From the NCBI RefSeq assembly GCF_014199525.1, contig NZ_JACHNU010000002.1, positions 602,147 to 666,146 of the forward strand: 64,000 bases of DNA, read 5' to 3'. This document shows positions 27,278 through 35,794 of the stretch, one piece after another. Made by a program: the position numbers and the translations under genes. The DNA comes from Conexibacter arvalis (GTDB lineage: Bacteria; Actinomycetota; Thermoleophilia; Solirubrobacterales; Solirubrobacteraceae). Below the pieces are notes generated by a model, which was not told the origin of the DNA, made no database searches, and saw nothing but the letters and a program-made list of their open reading frames with translations. How positions within the stretch are numbered: position 1 is the stretch's first letter; each line of letters starts with the position of its first letter.

Positions 27278-28021
27278 TCAGACGCTGTTCCAGAAGTCGA
27301 GGCCGAGGCTGTCGAGCAGGTTCTGCGCCTCGGCGTTGAGGCGGAAGAACTCGCCGGTCCAGATCAGGATCCCCATCGCGATCAGCACGACCCCGCCGGT
27401 CCCGATGACGAGCCCGTAGTGGCGCTTCACGAGCGCGAAGGCGGTCGTCATCCGCCCGAACGCGATCGAGGTCAGCAGGAACGGGATCGCCAGCCCGGCC
27501 GAGTAGAAGGCGAGCAGCAGCGCCCCGCGGCCGGCCGAGTCCGACAGCGCCGCGGCGCTGAGGATCGCGCCGAGCGTCGGCCCGATGCACGGCGTCCACG
27601 CGATCGCGAAGGCGGCGCCGGCGATCAGCGGGCCGCCCCTGCCCGCGCGCGCGATCAGCCCGCCGACGTGGAACTCGCGGTTGAGCTTCGTGACGAACGG
27701 CGCGGCGACGAAGAAGATCCCCATCGCGACGATGACGGCGGCCGAGACCTTCTCGAGCGTGTCGCGATTTCTCTGCAGCGTCGACCCGACCGCCGTCGCC
27801 CCGAGGCCGAGCACGATGAAGATCGTCGAGAAGCTGAGCACGAACAGCAGGCTCGGGCCCAGCACCTGGCGGATCCCCTCCCGCCCCCTCACCTCGCCCG
27901 GGGCGACGCCGGCGACCGCCGAGATGTAGCCCGGCACGAGCGGCAGCACGCACGGCGAGAGGAACGAGACGAGGCCGGCGGCGAGCGCGAGCGGGATGCC
28001 GACTCCGGAGGCGGGGTCCAT
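27278..28021 (-). CDS. ccdA: cytochrome c biogenesis protein CcdA family
   Basis: A 247-residue integral membrane protein with six hydrophobic segments. The redox-active cysteines that pass electrons across the membrane are Cys24 in [13 protein letters not shown] and Cys145 in [11 protein letters not shown], both with their flanking prolines. CcdA carries reducing power from cytoplasmic thioredoxin to outward-facing thiol partners for heme attachment. It fits the two c-type cytochrome lipoproteins in this window, although no ResA/ResB/Ccs genes are adjacent. It diverges from an aldehyde dehydrogenase gene. Confidence 0.94.
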   Translation of the reverse strand: MDPASGVGIPLALAAGLVSFLSPCVLPLVPGYISAVAGVAPGEVRGREGIRQVLGPSLLFVLSFSTIFIVLGLGATAVGSTLQRNRDTLEKVSAAVIVAMGIFFVAAPFVTKLNREFHVGGLIARAGRGGPLIAGAAFAIAWTPCIGPTLGAILSAAALSDSAGRGALLLAFYSAGLAIPFLLTSIAFGRMTTAFALVKRHYGLVIGTGGVVLIAMGILIWTGEFFRLNAEAQNLLDSLGLDFWNSV

Positions 28022-28170
28022 GGTGTCCAGAGGGTACCGACGGGGTATCGCTGCGGACGTGCGGACCGTGCACCGCGGCGGCGCACCGAGGCCTCCGCGA
28101 CTGTCCGCCGCGCCCCGCCGAGGCGGTGGTACGTTCCGACCGGAGAACAGACACGGAGAGGGAGCAGACG

Positions 28171-29610
28171 ATGGCGACCGCGGTTCGCACGCTTCGCAAC
28201 TTCATCGACGGCCAGCCCGCCGACGCGGCCGACGGCCGCACGGAGCCGGTCCTCAACCCCGCCACCGGTCAGCAGATCGCCGACGCGCCGCTGTCGAGCG
28301 CCGCGGACGTCGACCGCGCCGTCGCGGCCGCGCGCCGCGCCTTCCCCGGTTGGCGCGACACGATCCCCGGCGAGCGCTCGCTGGCGCTGCTGCGGCTCGC
28401 CGACGCCGTCGAGGCGCGCGCCGACGAGTTCGCCGAGCTGGAGGCGGTCAACGCCGGCAAGCCGATCGAGGCGGTCAAGAGCGACGAGATCCCCGTCTTC
28501 TGCGACAACATCCGCTTCTTCGCGGGCGCCGCGCGGATCCTCGAGGGCAAGTCGGCCGGCGAGTACATGGAGGGGTACACGTCGATGATCCGGCGCGAGC
28601 CGGTCGGCGTGATCGGCCAGATAGCGCCGTGGAACTACCCGCTGATGATGGCCGGCTGGAAGATCGGCCCGGCGCTGGCGGCCGGCAACACGCTCGTGCT
28701 CAAGCCCGCGGAGACGACGCCGGTCACCTCCGTGCTGCTCGCGGAGGTCGCCGCCGAGTTCCTGCCGCCCGGCGTCTTCAACGTGATCTGCGGTCACGGC
28801 GACCCGGCCGGGCAGGCGCTCGTCACCCACGCCGACGTCGACATGGTCTCGCTGACCGGCTCGGTCGCGACCGGCAAGTGGATCGCGAAGGCGGCCGCCG
28901 ACTCGCTCAAGCGCGTCCACCTCGAGCTCGGCGGGAAGGCGCCGGTCGTCGTCTTCGACGACGCCGACATGGGCGCCGTCGCGGAGGCGATCGCCGGCGC
29001 CGGCTACTACAACGCCGGCCAGGACTGCACGGCCGCGACGCGGGTGCTGGTCGGGGCCAAGCACTACGACGACGTCGTCGCCGGCATCGCCGAGCAGGCG
29101 CGCGGGCTCGTGCTCGGCGACACGCTCTCGGCCGACACGACGCTCGGCCCGGTCAACTCCCAGCGCCAGCGCGAGCGGGTCGCGGGCTTCCTCGAGCGCA
29201 AGCCCAGCCACGCCGAGGTCGTCACCGGCGGCAGGGCACCCGACCTGCCCGGCTTCTTCTACGAGCCGACGGTCGTCGCCAACCTCCAGCAGCAGGACGA
29301 GATGATCCAGCGGGAGATCTTCGGCCCGGTCGTCACGATCCAGCGCTTCAGCGACGAGGAGGAGGCGATCGCGTGGGCCAACGGCACCCCGTACGGCCTC
29401 GCCTCCTCGGTCTGGACGCGCGACGTCGGCCGCGCGCTGCGGATGTCGAAGGCGCTCGACTTCGGCTGCGTCTGGATCAACGACCACATTCCGCTGGTCT
29501 CGGAGATGCCGCACGGCGGCTTCAAGCAGTCGGGCTACGGCAAGGACCTGAGCCAGTACGGCTTCGACGACTACACGCGCGTCAAGCACGTGATGGCGAA
29601 CATCCAATAG
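28171..29610 (+). CDS. aldehyde dehydrogenase (betaine-/aminobutyraldehyde-type)
   Basis: A 479-residue NAD(P)-dependent aldehyde dehydrogenase. The catalytic cysteine is Cys286 in GQDCTAATR, the general-base glutamate is in [10 protein letters not shown], and the NAD-binding SLTGSVATG motif is present. The strings [20 protein letters not shown] and [20 protein letters not shown] are typical of aminobutyraldehyde/betaine-aldehyde dehydrogenases such as PuuC/PatD. The ATG is preceded by a purine-rich GGAGAGGGAG. A paralogue with the same signature lies at 56382, there in an operon with an aminotransferase. A GC hairpin follows the stop. Confidence 0.93.
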   Translation: MATAVRTLRNFIDGQPADAADGRTEPVLNPATGQQIADAPLSSAADVDRAVAAARRAFPGWRDTIPGERSLALLRLADAVEARADEFAELEAVNAGKPIEAVKSDEIPVFCDNIRFFAGAARILEGKSAGEYMEGYTSMIRREPVGVIGQIAPWNYPLMMAGWKIGPALAAGNTLVLKPAETTPVTSVLLAEVAAEFLPPGVFNVICGHGDPAGQALVTHADVDMVSLTGSVATGKWIAKAAADSLKRVHLELGGKAPVVVFDDADMGAVAEAIAGAGYYNAGQDCTAATRVLVGAKHYDDVVAGIAEQARGLVLGDTLSADTTLGPVNSQRQRERVAGFLERKPSHAEVVTGGRAPDLPGFFYEPTVVANLQQQDEMIQREIFGPVVTIQRFSDEEEAIAWANGTPYGLASSVWTRDVGRALRMSKALDFGCVWINDHIPLVSEMPHGGFKQSGYGKDLSQYGFDDYTRVKHVMANIQ

Positions 29611-29634
29611 GCGCGGACGCCCCGCCACCAGGAC

Positions 29635-29661
29635 GATCCCCCGGCCGGCCGCCGGGGGATC
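29635..29661. terminator. GC hairpin after aldehyde dehydrogenase
   Basis: Perfect 10-bp arms GATCCCCCGG and CCGGGGGATC enclose a 7-base loop, 24 bases past the stop. There is no U-tract. It probably forms the 3' end of the aldehyde dehydrogenase mRNA. Confidence 0.65.
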
Positions 29662-29756
29662 GCGCTCACGGGGCGCACGCAATTCGGGCGCGTCGGCGCT
29701 CACCGAGCTGTCACAAGAACGCTGCTGCGGCTAGTTAACGATTGATGAGAAGCGCC

Positions 29757-29863
29757 GGGGACCGTCCGTGAAATCCAGTACGGTCCCCACCTACCAACCC
29801 GGTCGACGGGGCTTGCGAGCAACTTTGCGACGCAAGCCCCGTTGAACGGGTAGGAGCGACCCG
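29757..29863 (+). promoter_or_regulatory. structured 5' leader of the sigma-factor gene
   Basis: Two hairpins precede the GTG start. The first pairs GGGGACCGT (29757-29765) with ACGGTCCCC (29780-29788). The second pairs ACGGGGCTTGCG (29806-29817) with CGCAAGCCCCGT (29831-29842), 12 bp perfect, extended by ACCCG (29797-29801) with CGGGT (29847-29851). The same CGGGT can instead pair with ACCCG at 29859-29863, placing the AGGAG ribosome-binding site in a 7-base loop. The two pairings exclude each other, as in a translational switch. The region just upstream (29710-29750) is AT-richer and is the likely promoter. The ligand or trigger, if any, is unknown. Confidence 0.6.
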
Positions 29864-31453
29864 GTGGAAGCCTCTTCGATTCCAGCCACGGCAGGCCTCA
29901 CGCGACAGAAGCCGCGAGCCGCCGTCGGCCCCCTCTTGCGCCTGCGCTCCGACGAGCAGCTCGTGAAGCTGTTCCGCCAGGGCAACGAGGAGGCCTTCCG
30001 CGCGATCCACGATCGCTACCGCGCCCGCCTCTTCGCGTACACGCGCCAGATGCTGGCCGGCTCCAGGCAGGACGCCGAGGACGCGCTCCAGGACGTCTTC
30101 GTGCGCGCCTACGGGGCGCTGCGCGCCAACGATCGCGAGGTCTCGCTGCGCGCCTGGCTCTACCGCGTCGCGCACAACCGCTGCATCGACGAGCTGCGCC
30201 GGCCGGCGCCCCCGCCGCCGGAGGTCTTCGAGCAGATCCGCCCGCCGGCGAACGACCCGATCGCCGAGACCGAGCAGAAGGAGTCGCTGCGGCGGCTGGT
30301 CGAGGACGTAAGGCGCCTCCCCGAGCAGCAGCGCTCGGCGCTGCTGATGCGCGAGATCGTCGGCATGTCGTACGTCGACCTCGCCGCCGCGCTCGACGTG
30401 ACCGTCCCGGCCGTCAAGTCGCTGCTGGTGCGGGCGCGGATGGGGCTGGCACAGGCCGCCGAGGCGCGCGACACCGCCTGCGTCCAGATCCGCGAGCAGA
30501 TCGCCGACGCCCACGACCGCGGCGTCCGCGCCAGCGGGCTGGTCCGGCGCCATCTGCACGACTGCGCCGGCTGCCGCGCCTACCGCAGAGAGCTGAAGTC
30601 GATGCGCGAGCGCTTCGCCGCGCTGACCCCCGCGACGATCGGGCCGCTGGCGCTGATCGCGAAGCTGCTCGGGATCGGCGGCGGCGGCGTCGCCGCGGGC
30701 GGCACCGCCGCGGCCGGCGGCGGCGCCGGAGCGGCCGCGGGCGGCGCCGCGGCGGTCGGCGGCGCGGCCGCGGTCGGCAGCGGCGTGACGGCCGGGCACG
30801 TCGCGGCGGTCGTCGCGGCGGCGGTCGTCGCCGGCGGCGGCGCCGTCGAGGTCAAGCGCAGCCTGAGCCCGCAGCAGCCGCCGCGCGAGGCGGCCGTCGT
30901 GCGCGTCGAGAGAGCCCCCAGACCGCAGCCCGTGCTCGCGGCGACGATCGCCGCCCCGAAGGCGCTCCCCCTCGCCCCGGCCGCGCCGGCGCCGGCCGCC
31001 GCGAGAGCGGCGGCGAGACCGCGCCGCGAGGCCGCCGTGCAGAGAGCGGCGAGAGGCCGCGCCGGGCGCGCCGTCCCCGTCGCCGTCGCACCGCCTACGC
31101 AGGGGCCGCCGACGACCGTGCCGATGGAGCGGCCGGCCGCCGGTAACGGCGGCGCGGCCGCGCCGGTCGACGCCTCGCTCGACGATCCGGTCACCGCCCC
31201 CGTGACCGAGCCGACGACGACCGAGCCGACGACCGGCGGCACGACGACCACCCCGACGACCGGCGGCACCGGCAGCGGCACCGCCCCGTCGACCGCGGCT
31301 CCCGGCCCGACGACCGGCACCGCCAGCGGCCCGGCGACGCCACCGAGCGGGACGACCGCGCCTCCGACCGGCTCCCCCGCTCCGCCCGCCTCGCCGGCGA
31401 CGACCGGCGGCGCCGGCACCGCTCCCAGCAACACCACCCCGCCTCCGCGCTGA
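29864..31453 (+). CDS. ECF sigma factor with zinc-finger and membrane-type C-terminal extension
   Basis: A 529-residue protein whose first 200 residues are a sigma-70 family ECF factor: region 2 at about 40-110 (NEEAFRAIHDRYRARLF, DALQDVFVRAYGAL) and region 4 at about 145-195 (LPEQQRSALLMREIVGMSY). A zinc-finger anti-sigma-type motif H-x3-C-x2-C follows (His230, Cys234, Cys237). Next come a Gly/Ala-rich hydrophobic stretch ending around 309-328 that could cross the membrane, a basic Pro/Ala linker, and a Thr/Pro/Gly-rich tail of 130 residues. So sigma factor and anti-sigma-like parts are in one chain, perhaps membrane-tethered. The GTG start has TAGGAG seven bases upstream, inside the folded leader. 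Confidence 0.88.
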   Translation: MEASSIPATAGLTRQKPRAAVGPLLRLRSDEQLVKLFRQGNEEAFRAIHDRYRARLFAYTRQMLAGSRQDAEDALQDVFVRAYGALRANDREVSLRAWLYRVAHNRCIDELRRPAPPPPEVFEQIRPPANDPIAETEQKESLRRLVEDVRRLPEQQRSALLMREIVGMSYVDLAAALDVTVPAVKSLLVRARMGLAQAAEARDTACVQIREQIADAHDRGVRASGLVRRHLHDCAGCRAYRRELKSMRERFAALTPATIGPLALIAKLLGIGGGGVAAGGTAAAGGGAGAAAGGAAAVGGAAAVGSGVTAGHVAAVVAAAVVAGGGAVEVKRSLSPQQPPREAAVVRVERAPRPQPVLAATIAAPKALPLAPAAPAPAAARAAARPRREAAVQRAARGRAGRAVPVAVAPPTQGPPTTVPMERPAAGNGGAAAPVDASLDDPVTAPVTEPTTTEPTTGGTTTTPTTGGTGSGTAPSTAAPGPTTGTASGPATPPSGTTAPPTGSPAPPASPATTGGAGTAPSNTTPPPR

Positions 31454-31610
31454 CGCGCGCGAGCGCGTCGCCTCCGTGGTGGCGAGGGCGCGAACGGATG
31501 GGTGCGCGATCGGTCGCGCCGCGGCGATCTGGCGAGTTCGCCGCTGACGCCGCGGTGAGCGCCGGCGCGCCTGCGAGCGCCGCCCGGCCGCTGCGATAGC
31601 GTGCGGGCCG

Positions 31611-32690
31611 ATGGACCCGCTGCTGCCTCCGCTCGACCACGAGGAGCTGTACGTCCGACGCGGCCCGCGCTCGGGCCTGCCGACGATCGTCGCGGTCCAT
31701 TCGACGGTGCTCGGGCCGGCGCTCGGCGGCTGTCGCATGTGGTCCTACGACGACCCGACGCTCGCCGCGCGCGACGCGCTGCGCCTCTCGCGTGCGATGA
31801 CCTACAAGGCGGCCTGCGCCGACCAGCCGCTCGGCGGCGGCAAGGGCGTGATCGCGCTGCCGCCCGGCGTGCGGCCGACCGGCAGGCTGCGCCGCGACGC
31901 GCTGCTCGACTTCGGCGAGACGGTCGAGCAGCTCGGCGGCCGCTACGTGACCGCCGAGGACGTCGGCGTCGGCAGCCGCGACATGCCGGTGATCGCGGAG
32001 ACGACGCGGTCGGTCACGGGCCTGGCGACCAGCCGCGGCGGCTCGGGCGACCCGAGCCCGTTCACGGCGCTCGGGATCGAGGCGGCGATCCGCACGACCT
32101 GCGCCGAGCTGTTCGGCACCGGCTCCCTGGAGGGCCGCACGATCGCCGTGATCGGACTCGGCAACGTCGGCTCGCGGCTGGCGAGACGGCTTGCGAGAGC
32201 CGGCGCGAGGCTGCTGCTCGCCGACGTCGAGCCGTCGAAGCGAGCGCTCGCCGAGCGGCTCGGCGCGAGCTGGACGACGCCGGGCCGGGCGCTGACGGCC
32301 CGCGTCGACCTGCTCGCCCCCTGCGCCCTCGGCGGGATCCTCGACGAGACGACCGTCCCGCGGCTGCGCTGCCGCGGGATCGCGGGCGCGGCCAACAACC
32401 AGCTCGCCAACGACGCCGTCGCGGCGCTGCTGGCGGCGCGCGGGATCCTGTGGGCGCCCGACTTCGTCATCAACGCCGGGGGGATCGTGAACATCGCGGT
32501 CGAGTTCGAGCCGGGCGGCTACGACGCCGCGATCGCGCGCAGACGGGTGCGCGCGATCGGCGGCACGCTCGCGGAGATCTTCGCCGCCGCGCGGGAGCGG
32601 CGGATCACGCCGCTGGCCGCCGCCGTCGAGCGCGGCGAGCTGCGGCTCGCCGCCGCCCAGGCCGGGCGCGCCGCGGTGGCGAGGGGTTGA
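31611..32690 (+). CDS. Leu/Val/Glu-type amino acid dehydrogenase
   Basis: A 359-residue member of the Glu/Leu/Phe/Val dehydrogenase family, which deaminates amino acids to 2-oxo acids with NAD. The catalytic lysine region is intact: MTYKAA (Lys66) and PLGGGKGVI (Lys78). The aspartate is in TAEDVGVG, and the Rossmann motif is AVIGLGNVGS. Its short length and DVGVG/SPFTALG pattern match leucine/valine dehydrogenases better than the ~450-residue glutamate dehydrogenases. The 155 bases upstream hold no motif that I can name. Its stop codon overlaps the -35 element of the ArsR promoter. Confidence 0.92.
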   Translation: MDPLLPPLDHEELYVRRGPRSGLPTIVAVHSTVLGPALGGCRMWSYDDPTLAARDALRLSRAMTYKAACADQPLGGGKGVIALPPGVRPTGRLRRDALLDFGETVEQLGGRYVTAEDVGVGSRDMPVIAETTRSVTGLATSRGGSGDPSPFTALGIEAAIRTTCAELFGTGSLEGRTIAVIGLGNVGSRLARRLARAGARLLLADVEPSKRALAERLGASWTTPGRALTARVDLLAPCALGGILDETTVPRLRCRGIAGAANNQLANDAVAALLAARGILWAPDFVINAGGIVNIAVEFEPGGYDAAIARRRVRAIGGTLAEIFAAARERRITPLAAAVERGELRLAAAQAGRAAVARG

Positions 32691-32718
32691 CAGGAAGCTT
32701 CGTAAGTATAGGCTTACG
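32687..32718 (+). promoter_or_regulatory. promoter with overlapping operator palindrome for arsR-type gene
   Basis: A consensus -35 TTGACA (32687-32692) is followed after 16 bases by the -10-like TAGGCT (32709-32714). The palindrome CGTAAG-TATAGG-CTTACG (32701-32718) covers the spacer and -10. The ArsR-family start lies at 32726, so the transcript has almost no leader. This is the arrangement expected for an autorepressor. Confidence 0.7.
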
Positions 32719-32725
32719 GTAAGCA

Positions 32726-33043
32726 ATGACGAACACAGCAGCAGCGCTCGCGGCGCTCGGCGACCCGACGCGCAAGACGATCTTCGAGCGGCTCGTCGAC
32801 GGGCCGCTGGCGGTCGGCGAGCTGGCCGGTGACCTGCCGGTCAGCCGTCCCGCCGTCTCCCAGCACCTGAGAGTCCTCAAGCAGGCCGGCCTCGTCGTCG
32901 ACCGCCGCGAGGGCACCCGGCGCCTCTACCAGGTCGACCCGCAGGCGCTCGCCGACCTGCGGGCGTACTTCGACGCCTTCTGGGACCAGTCGCTCGCCGC
33001 CTTCCGCGCCGCTGCGGAATCCAAGGAGCAGACCGATGGCTGA
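32726..33043 (+). CDS. ArsR-family transcriptional regulator
   Basis: A 105-residue winged-helix repressor: ALGDPTRKTIFERLVDG begins the HTH domain and the recognition helix is PVSRPAVSQHLRVLKQAGLV. No Cys cluster for metal sensing is present, so it belongs to the non-metal ArsR type that regulates SRPBCC proteins. The downstream SRPBCC gene overlaps by eight bases, a classic pairing. The palindrome over its promoter suggests autorepression. The small molecule sensed is unknown. Confidence 0.93.
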   Translation: MTNTAAALAALGDPTRKTIFERLVDGPLAVGELAGDLPVSRPAVSQHLRVLKQAGLVVDRREGTRRLYQVDPQALADLRAYFDAFWDQSLAAFRAAAESKEQTDG

Positions 33044-33533
33044 CCAGCAGAGCGCAGATCTCGTCGTGCGACAGAGCATCGTCGTCGCGGCGCCGCAGGA
33101 GCGGGCGTTCGCCGTCTTCACGCAGCGGATCGAGACCTGGTGGCCGATCGCCGAGCGCTACATCGGCTCCGAGCAGCCGGTCACCGCCGTGATCGAAGGG
33201 CATGTCGGCGGCCGCTGGTTCGAGCGCGCCGCCGACGGCAGCGAATGCCCGTGGGGCAGAGTGCTCGCCTGGGAGCCGCCCGCCCGCGTCGTGCTGTCGT
33301 GGGAGGTCTCGGCCGACTGGCAGCCCGACCCCGAGACGGCGAGCACGATCGAGGTCAGCTTCGAGCCGGCCGGCGACGGGCGCACGCGCGTCGCGCTCGA
33401 GCATCGCGGCCTCGAGGTCTACGGCGAGCGGGCGCAGGAGATGCGCGACATGTTCGGCGGCGCCGACGCCTGGGCCGACCTGCTCGCGCGCTTCTCGGCG
33501 ACGGTGGCCGACGCGGCGCAGACAGCGAGCTGA
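33036..33533 (+). CDS. SRPBCC (AHSA1-type) domain protein
   Basis: A 165-residue START/SRPBCC-fold protein of the Aha1-C-terminal-like type. The opening VRQSIVVAAPQERAFAVFTQ and WWPIAERYIGSE, then GGRWFERAADGSECPWGRVL and PARVVLSWEV, are hallmarks of the family. Such proteins bind hydrophobic ligands in a deep cavity; some act on or sense xenobiotics with an ArsR partner. The ATG lies inside the end of the ArsR gene, so co-translation is certain if the upstream gene is transcribed. Confidence 0.93.
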   Translation: MADQQSADLVVRQSIVVAAPQERAFAVFTQRIETWWPIAERYIGSEQPVTAVIEGHVGGRWFERAADGSECPWGRVLAWEPPARVVLSWEVSADWQPDPETASTIEVSFEPAGDGRTRVALEHRGLEVYGERAQEMRDMFGGADAWADLLARFSATVADAAQTAS

Positions 33534-33643
33534 CGCTCCCCATGCGCGCGCTCGCCGGCATCCCGGCGGCGAGCGCGCCGCCACGCTGACGCCTCCCCGC
33601 CGCGGGCCGGCCGCGATCGGATACGGTCGGGCGGGGAGCGGAC

Positions 33644-34888
33644 GTGGACGAGCTGCGTGGTGCGGAGGGGAGCTGGGACGCCGGCGCCGAGGCGGCCGGT
33701 GGCGACGCGCTGCCCTGGCAGGCGCTCGGGCCGGAGGTCGCGGCGAAGCTGCTGCCGGCCGTCGAGACGGTCGTCGAGGACGTGCTCGCGACCGTCGTCG
33801 AGCGCGACGTCCCGCGCGAGTGGGTCGTCGGCCGCCCGAACGCCCGCCACGGGATCGAGCACGGCCTCCGCGGCCTGCTGCAGCTGGTCGCGGCCGGGCC
33901 GCAGGGGCCGCTGCCCGACCGCGGCCTCTACGTCGGCTTCGGCCGCGGCCAGGTCCGCGCCGGCCGCTCGCTCGGCGCGCTGCTGGCCGCGTATCACCAC
34001 GCCGCACGCGCCGCATGGCGCGCGCTGGCGCGGACCGGCAGCGGCGCCGGGCTGCCGAGCGAGACGCTCGGCGCGCTCGCCGACGCGATCCTCGCCTACC
34101 TCGCCGAGATCTCGGCCGCGTCGGCCGAGGGCTTCGCGTTCGAGCAGGCCGCGCGCGGCGAGGGCGACGGCGAGGGCGAGCGGCGGCGGGCGCTCGTCGC
34201 CGCGCTGGTGCGCGCGCCGGCGCCGCCGGCCGCGGAGCTGCGCGCGCTCGCCGCGGCCGCCGGCTGGCGCCCCGGGCCGCGCGTCGCGGCGCTCGCCTTC
34301 CGCGCCGAGGAGATCGAGCGCGCCGCGGCGCGCCTGCCCGCCGACGCGCCATGCGCGCGCGTCGACGGCGTCGGCTACGCGATCGTCCCCGACGCCGACG
34401 GGCCGGCGCGCCGGGCGCAGCTGCGCGCCCACCTGCGCGACGTCGCCGCCGGCCTCGGCCCGGCCGTGGCGCTCGCAGACGCGGCCGAGTCGGCGCGCTG
34501 GGCGCGGCTGGCGCTGGCGCTCGCCGACGGCACGGCGCTCGTCGTCGCCGACGAGCGCCGTGTCGACCTGCTGCTGGCGGCAGCCCCGCTGCTGTCCGCC
34601 GGCCTCGCCGAGGAGGCGCTGGCGCCGCTGGCGGCGCTGCCGTCGGCGACGCGCGAGCGGCTGCTGGCGACCCTGCGCAGCTGGCTCGCCAATCACGGCT
34701 CGGTCGTCGCGACGGCCGCCGACCTGCACGTCCACGCGCAGACGGTCCGCTACCGCGTCGGCCAGCTGCGGGCGCTGCTCGGCGAGCGGTTCGATGCGGC
34801 GGAGGGCCGGCTCGAGCTCGAGCTGGCCCTCCGCGCCCGCAGCCTCGGCGCCGCCGCCGGGCGGCGGCGCGCCGCGGAGCCGATCTAG
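33644..34888 (+). CDS. PucR/CdaR-type helix-turn-helix regulator
   Basis: A 414-residue regulator with the PucR-type C-terminal DNA-binding domain TLRSWLANHGSVVATAADLHVHAQTVRYR (shown in part; about residues 343-372), which includes the typical HxxTVRYRVGQLRALLG. The N-terminal 180 residues are helical and contain the GYVxFGRGQ-like stretch, as in the RsbR-like sensor part of many actinobacterial PucR proteins. The ligand is unknown. A GTG start is used. Its stop shares CTAG with the convergent lipase stop. Confidence 0.86.
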   Translation: MDELRGAEGSWDAGAEAAGGDALPWQALGPEVAAKLLPAVETVVEDVLATVVERDVPREWVVGRPNARHGIEHGLRGLLQLVAAGPQGPLPDRGLYVGFGRGQVRAGRSLGALLAAYHHAARAAWRALARTGSGAGLPSETLGALADAILAYLAEISAASAEGFAFEQAARGEGDGEGERRRALVAALVRAPAPPAAELRALAAAAGWRPGPRVAALAFRAEEIERAAARLPADAPCARVDGVGYAIVPDADGPARRAQLRAHLRDVAAGLGPAVALADAAESARWARLALALADGTALVVADERRVDLLLAAAPLLSAGLAEEALAPLAALPSATRERLLATLRSWLANHGSVVATAADLHVHAQTVRYRVGQLRALLGERFDAAEGRLELELALRARSLGAAAGRRRAAEPI

Positions 34889-35664
34889 CCGATCACGCTC
34901 CGCACCAGCGGCGTGTAGCCGCTGCTGTGGCCGTTTCTGTTCGGGTGGAAGCTCTCCCCGATCGAGAAGATGTTCAGGCCGTTGATCCAGGCGCTGCCGG
35001 AGCAGATCGCGTGGCCGCTGAACGACGAGATCGCGCTGACGTATCTGAACCCGTACGCCGCGGCGCGCGCGGAGATCGTCGCGTCGAGCAGGTCGGCGAC
35101 GGCGTTCAGCTCGGTCCGCTCGCTCGCGCTGATCCCGGTCGTGCCGGCGCAGCTGGAGGAGCTGAACAGGCGCGGGTAGCCGAGCACCGCGACCGTCGCG
35201 CTCGGCGCCTGTCTCTGGATCGCCGCGTAGACGGTGTTGAGCTTGCCCGGCAGCGTGCCTCTGATGTACGCCTCGGCGTCGTCGATCGCGCCCGAGCAGC
35301 CTATGGTCACGCAGGCGGTGACGACGTCCGCGAAGCCGGCGTCGTTGCCGCCGATCGTGATCGAGACGAGCGCCGTCGACGACGTCACCGACGAGATCTG
35401 GTTGGCCATCACGTCGTCGGTCGTCGCGCCCGAGCAGGCGACGAAGACGAGGTCGGTGTTCGGCCGCTGTCTGGAGGCCAGGTACGGATAGGCGGACGTG
35501 CCGCGCTGGCAGCCCGAGTTGAGCGTGTACGAGCCGGTGCCGGTGCCCGACGAGTACGAGTCGCCGAGGGCGACGTAGCGGTCGGCGGCGGCGGCCGTGC
35601 CGGCGCCTCCGAAGACGGCGAGCGCGCACGCGACCGGTGCGATCCCGCGCATGACCTTGCGCAT
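34885..35664 (-). CDS. secreted SGNH/GDSL lipase/esterase
   Basis: A 259-residue exported hydrolase. The signal peptide (RGIAPVACALAVFGGAGTAAAA) is followed directly by block I, YVALGDSYSSG, with nucleophile Ser36. Block III is IGGNDAGF and the catalytic His lies in SIGESFHPNRNGH near the C-terminus. Six cysteines in the mature part could make three disulfides, as in Streptomyces extracellular GDSL lipases. The ATG at 35664 has AGGAGGGG nine bases upstream and was preferred over in-frame upstream codons. It overlaps the PucR-type gene tail to tail by four bases. Confidence 0.93.
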   Translation of the reverse strand: MRKVMRGIAPVACALAVFGGAGTAAAADRYVALGDSYSSGTGTGSYTLNSGCQRGTSAYPYLASRQRPNTDLVFVACSGATTDDVMANQISSVTSSTALVSITIGGNDAGFADVVTACVTIGCSGAIDDAEAYIRGTLPGKLNTVYAAIQRQAPSATVAVLGYPRLFSSSSCAGTTGISASERTELNAVADLLDATISARAAAYGFRYVSAISSFSGHAICSGSAWINGLNIFSIGESFHPNRNGHSSGYTPLVRSVIG

Positions 35665-35794
35665 CGATTCTCCCCTCCTGCTGTGGTGTCGGCCGCCCGC
35701 GCGGTGCGCCCCTCGCGCAAGACCGTAACGGGCGGCCGTCGCTCCCGTCTGCTCAATACTCCACAAAAGGGAGGTCAGGCGGTGTGCGTTCTGC

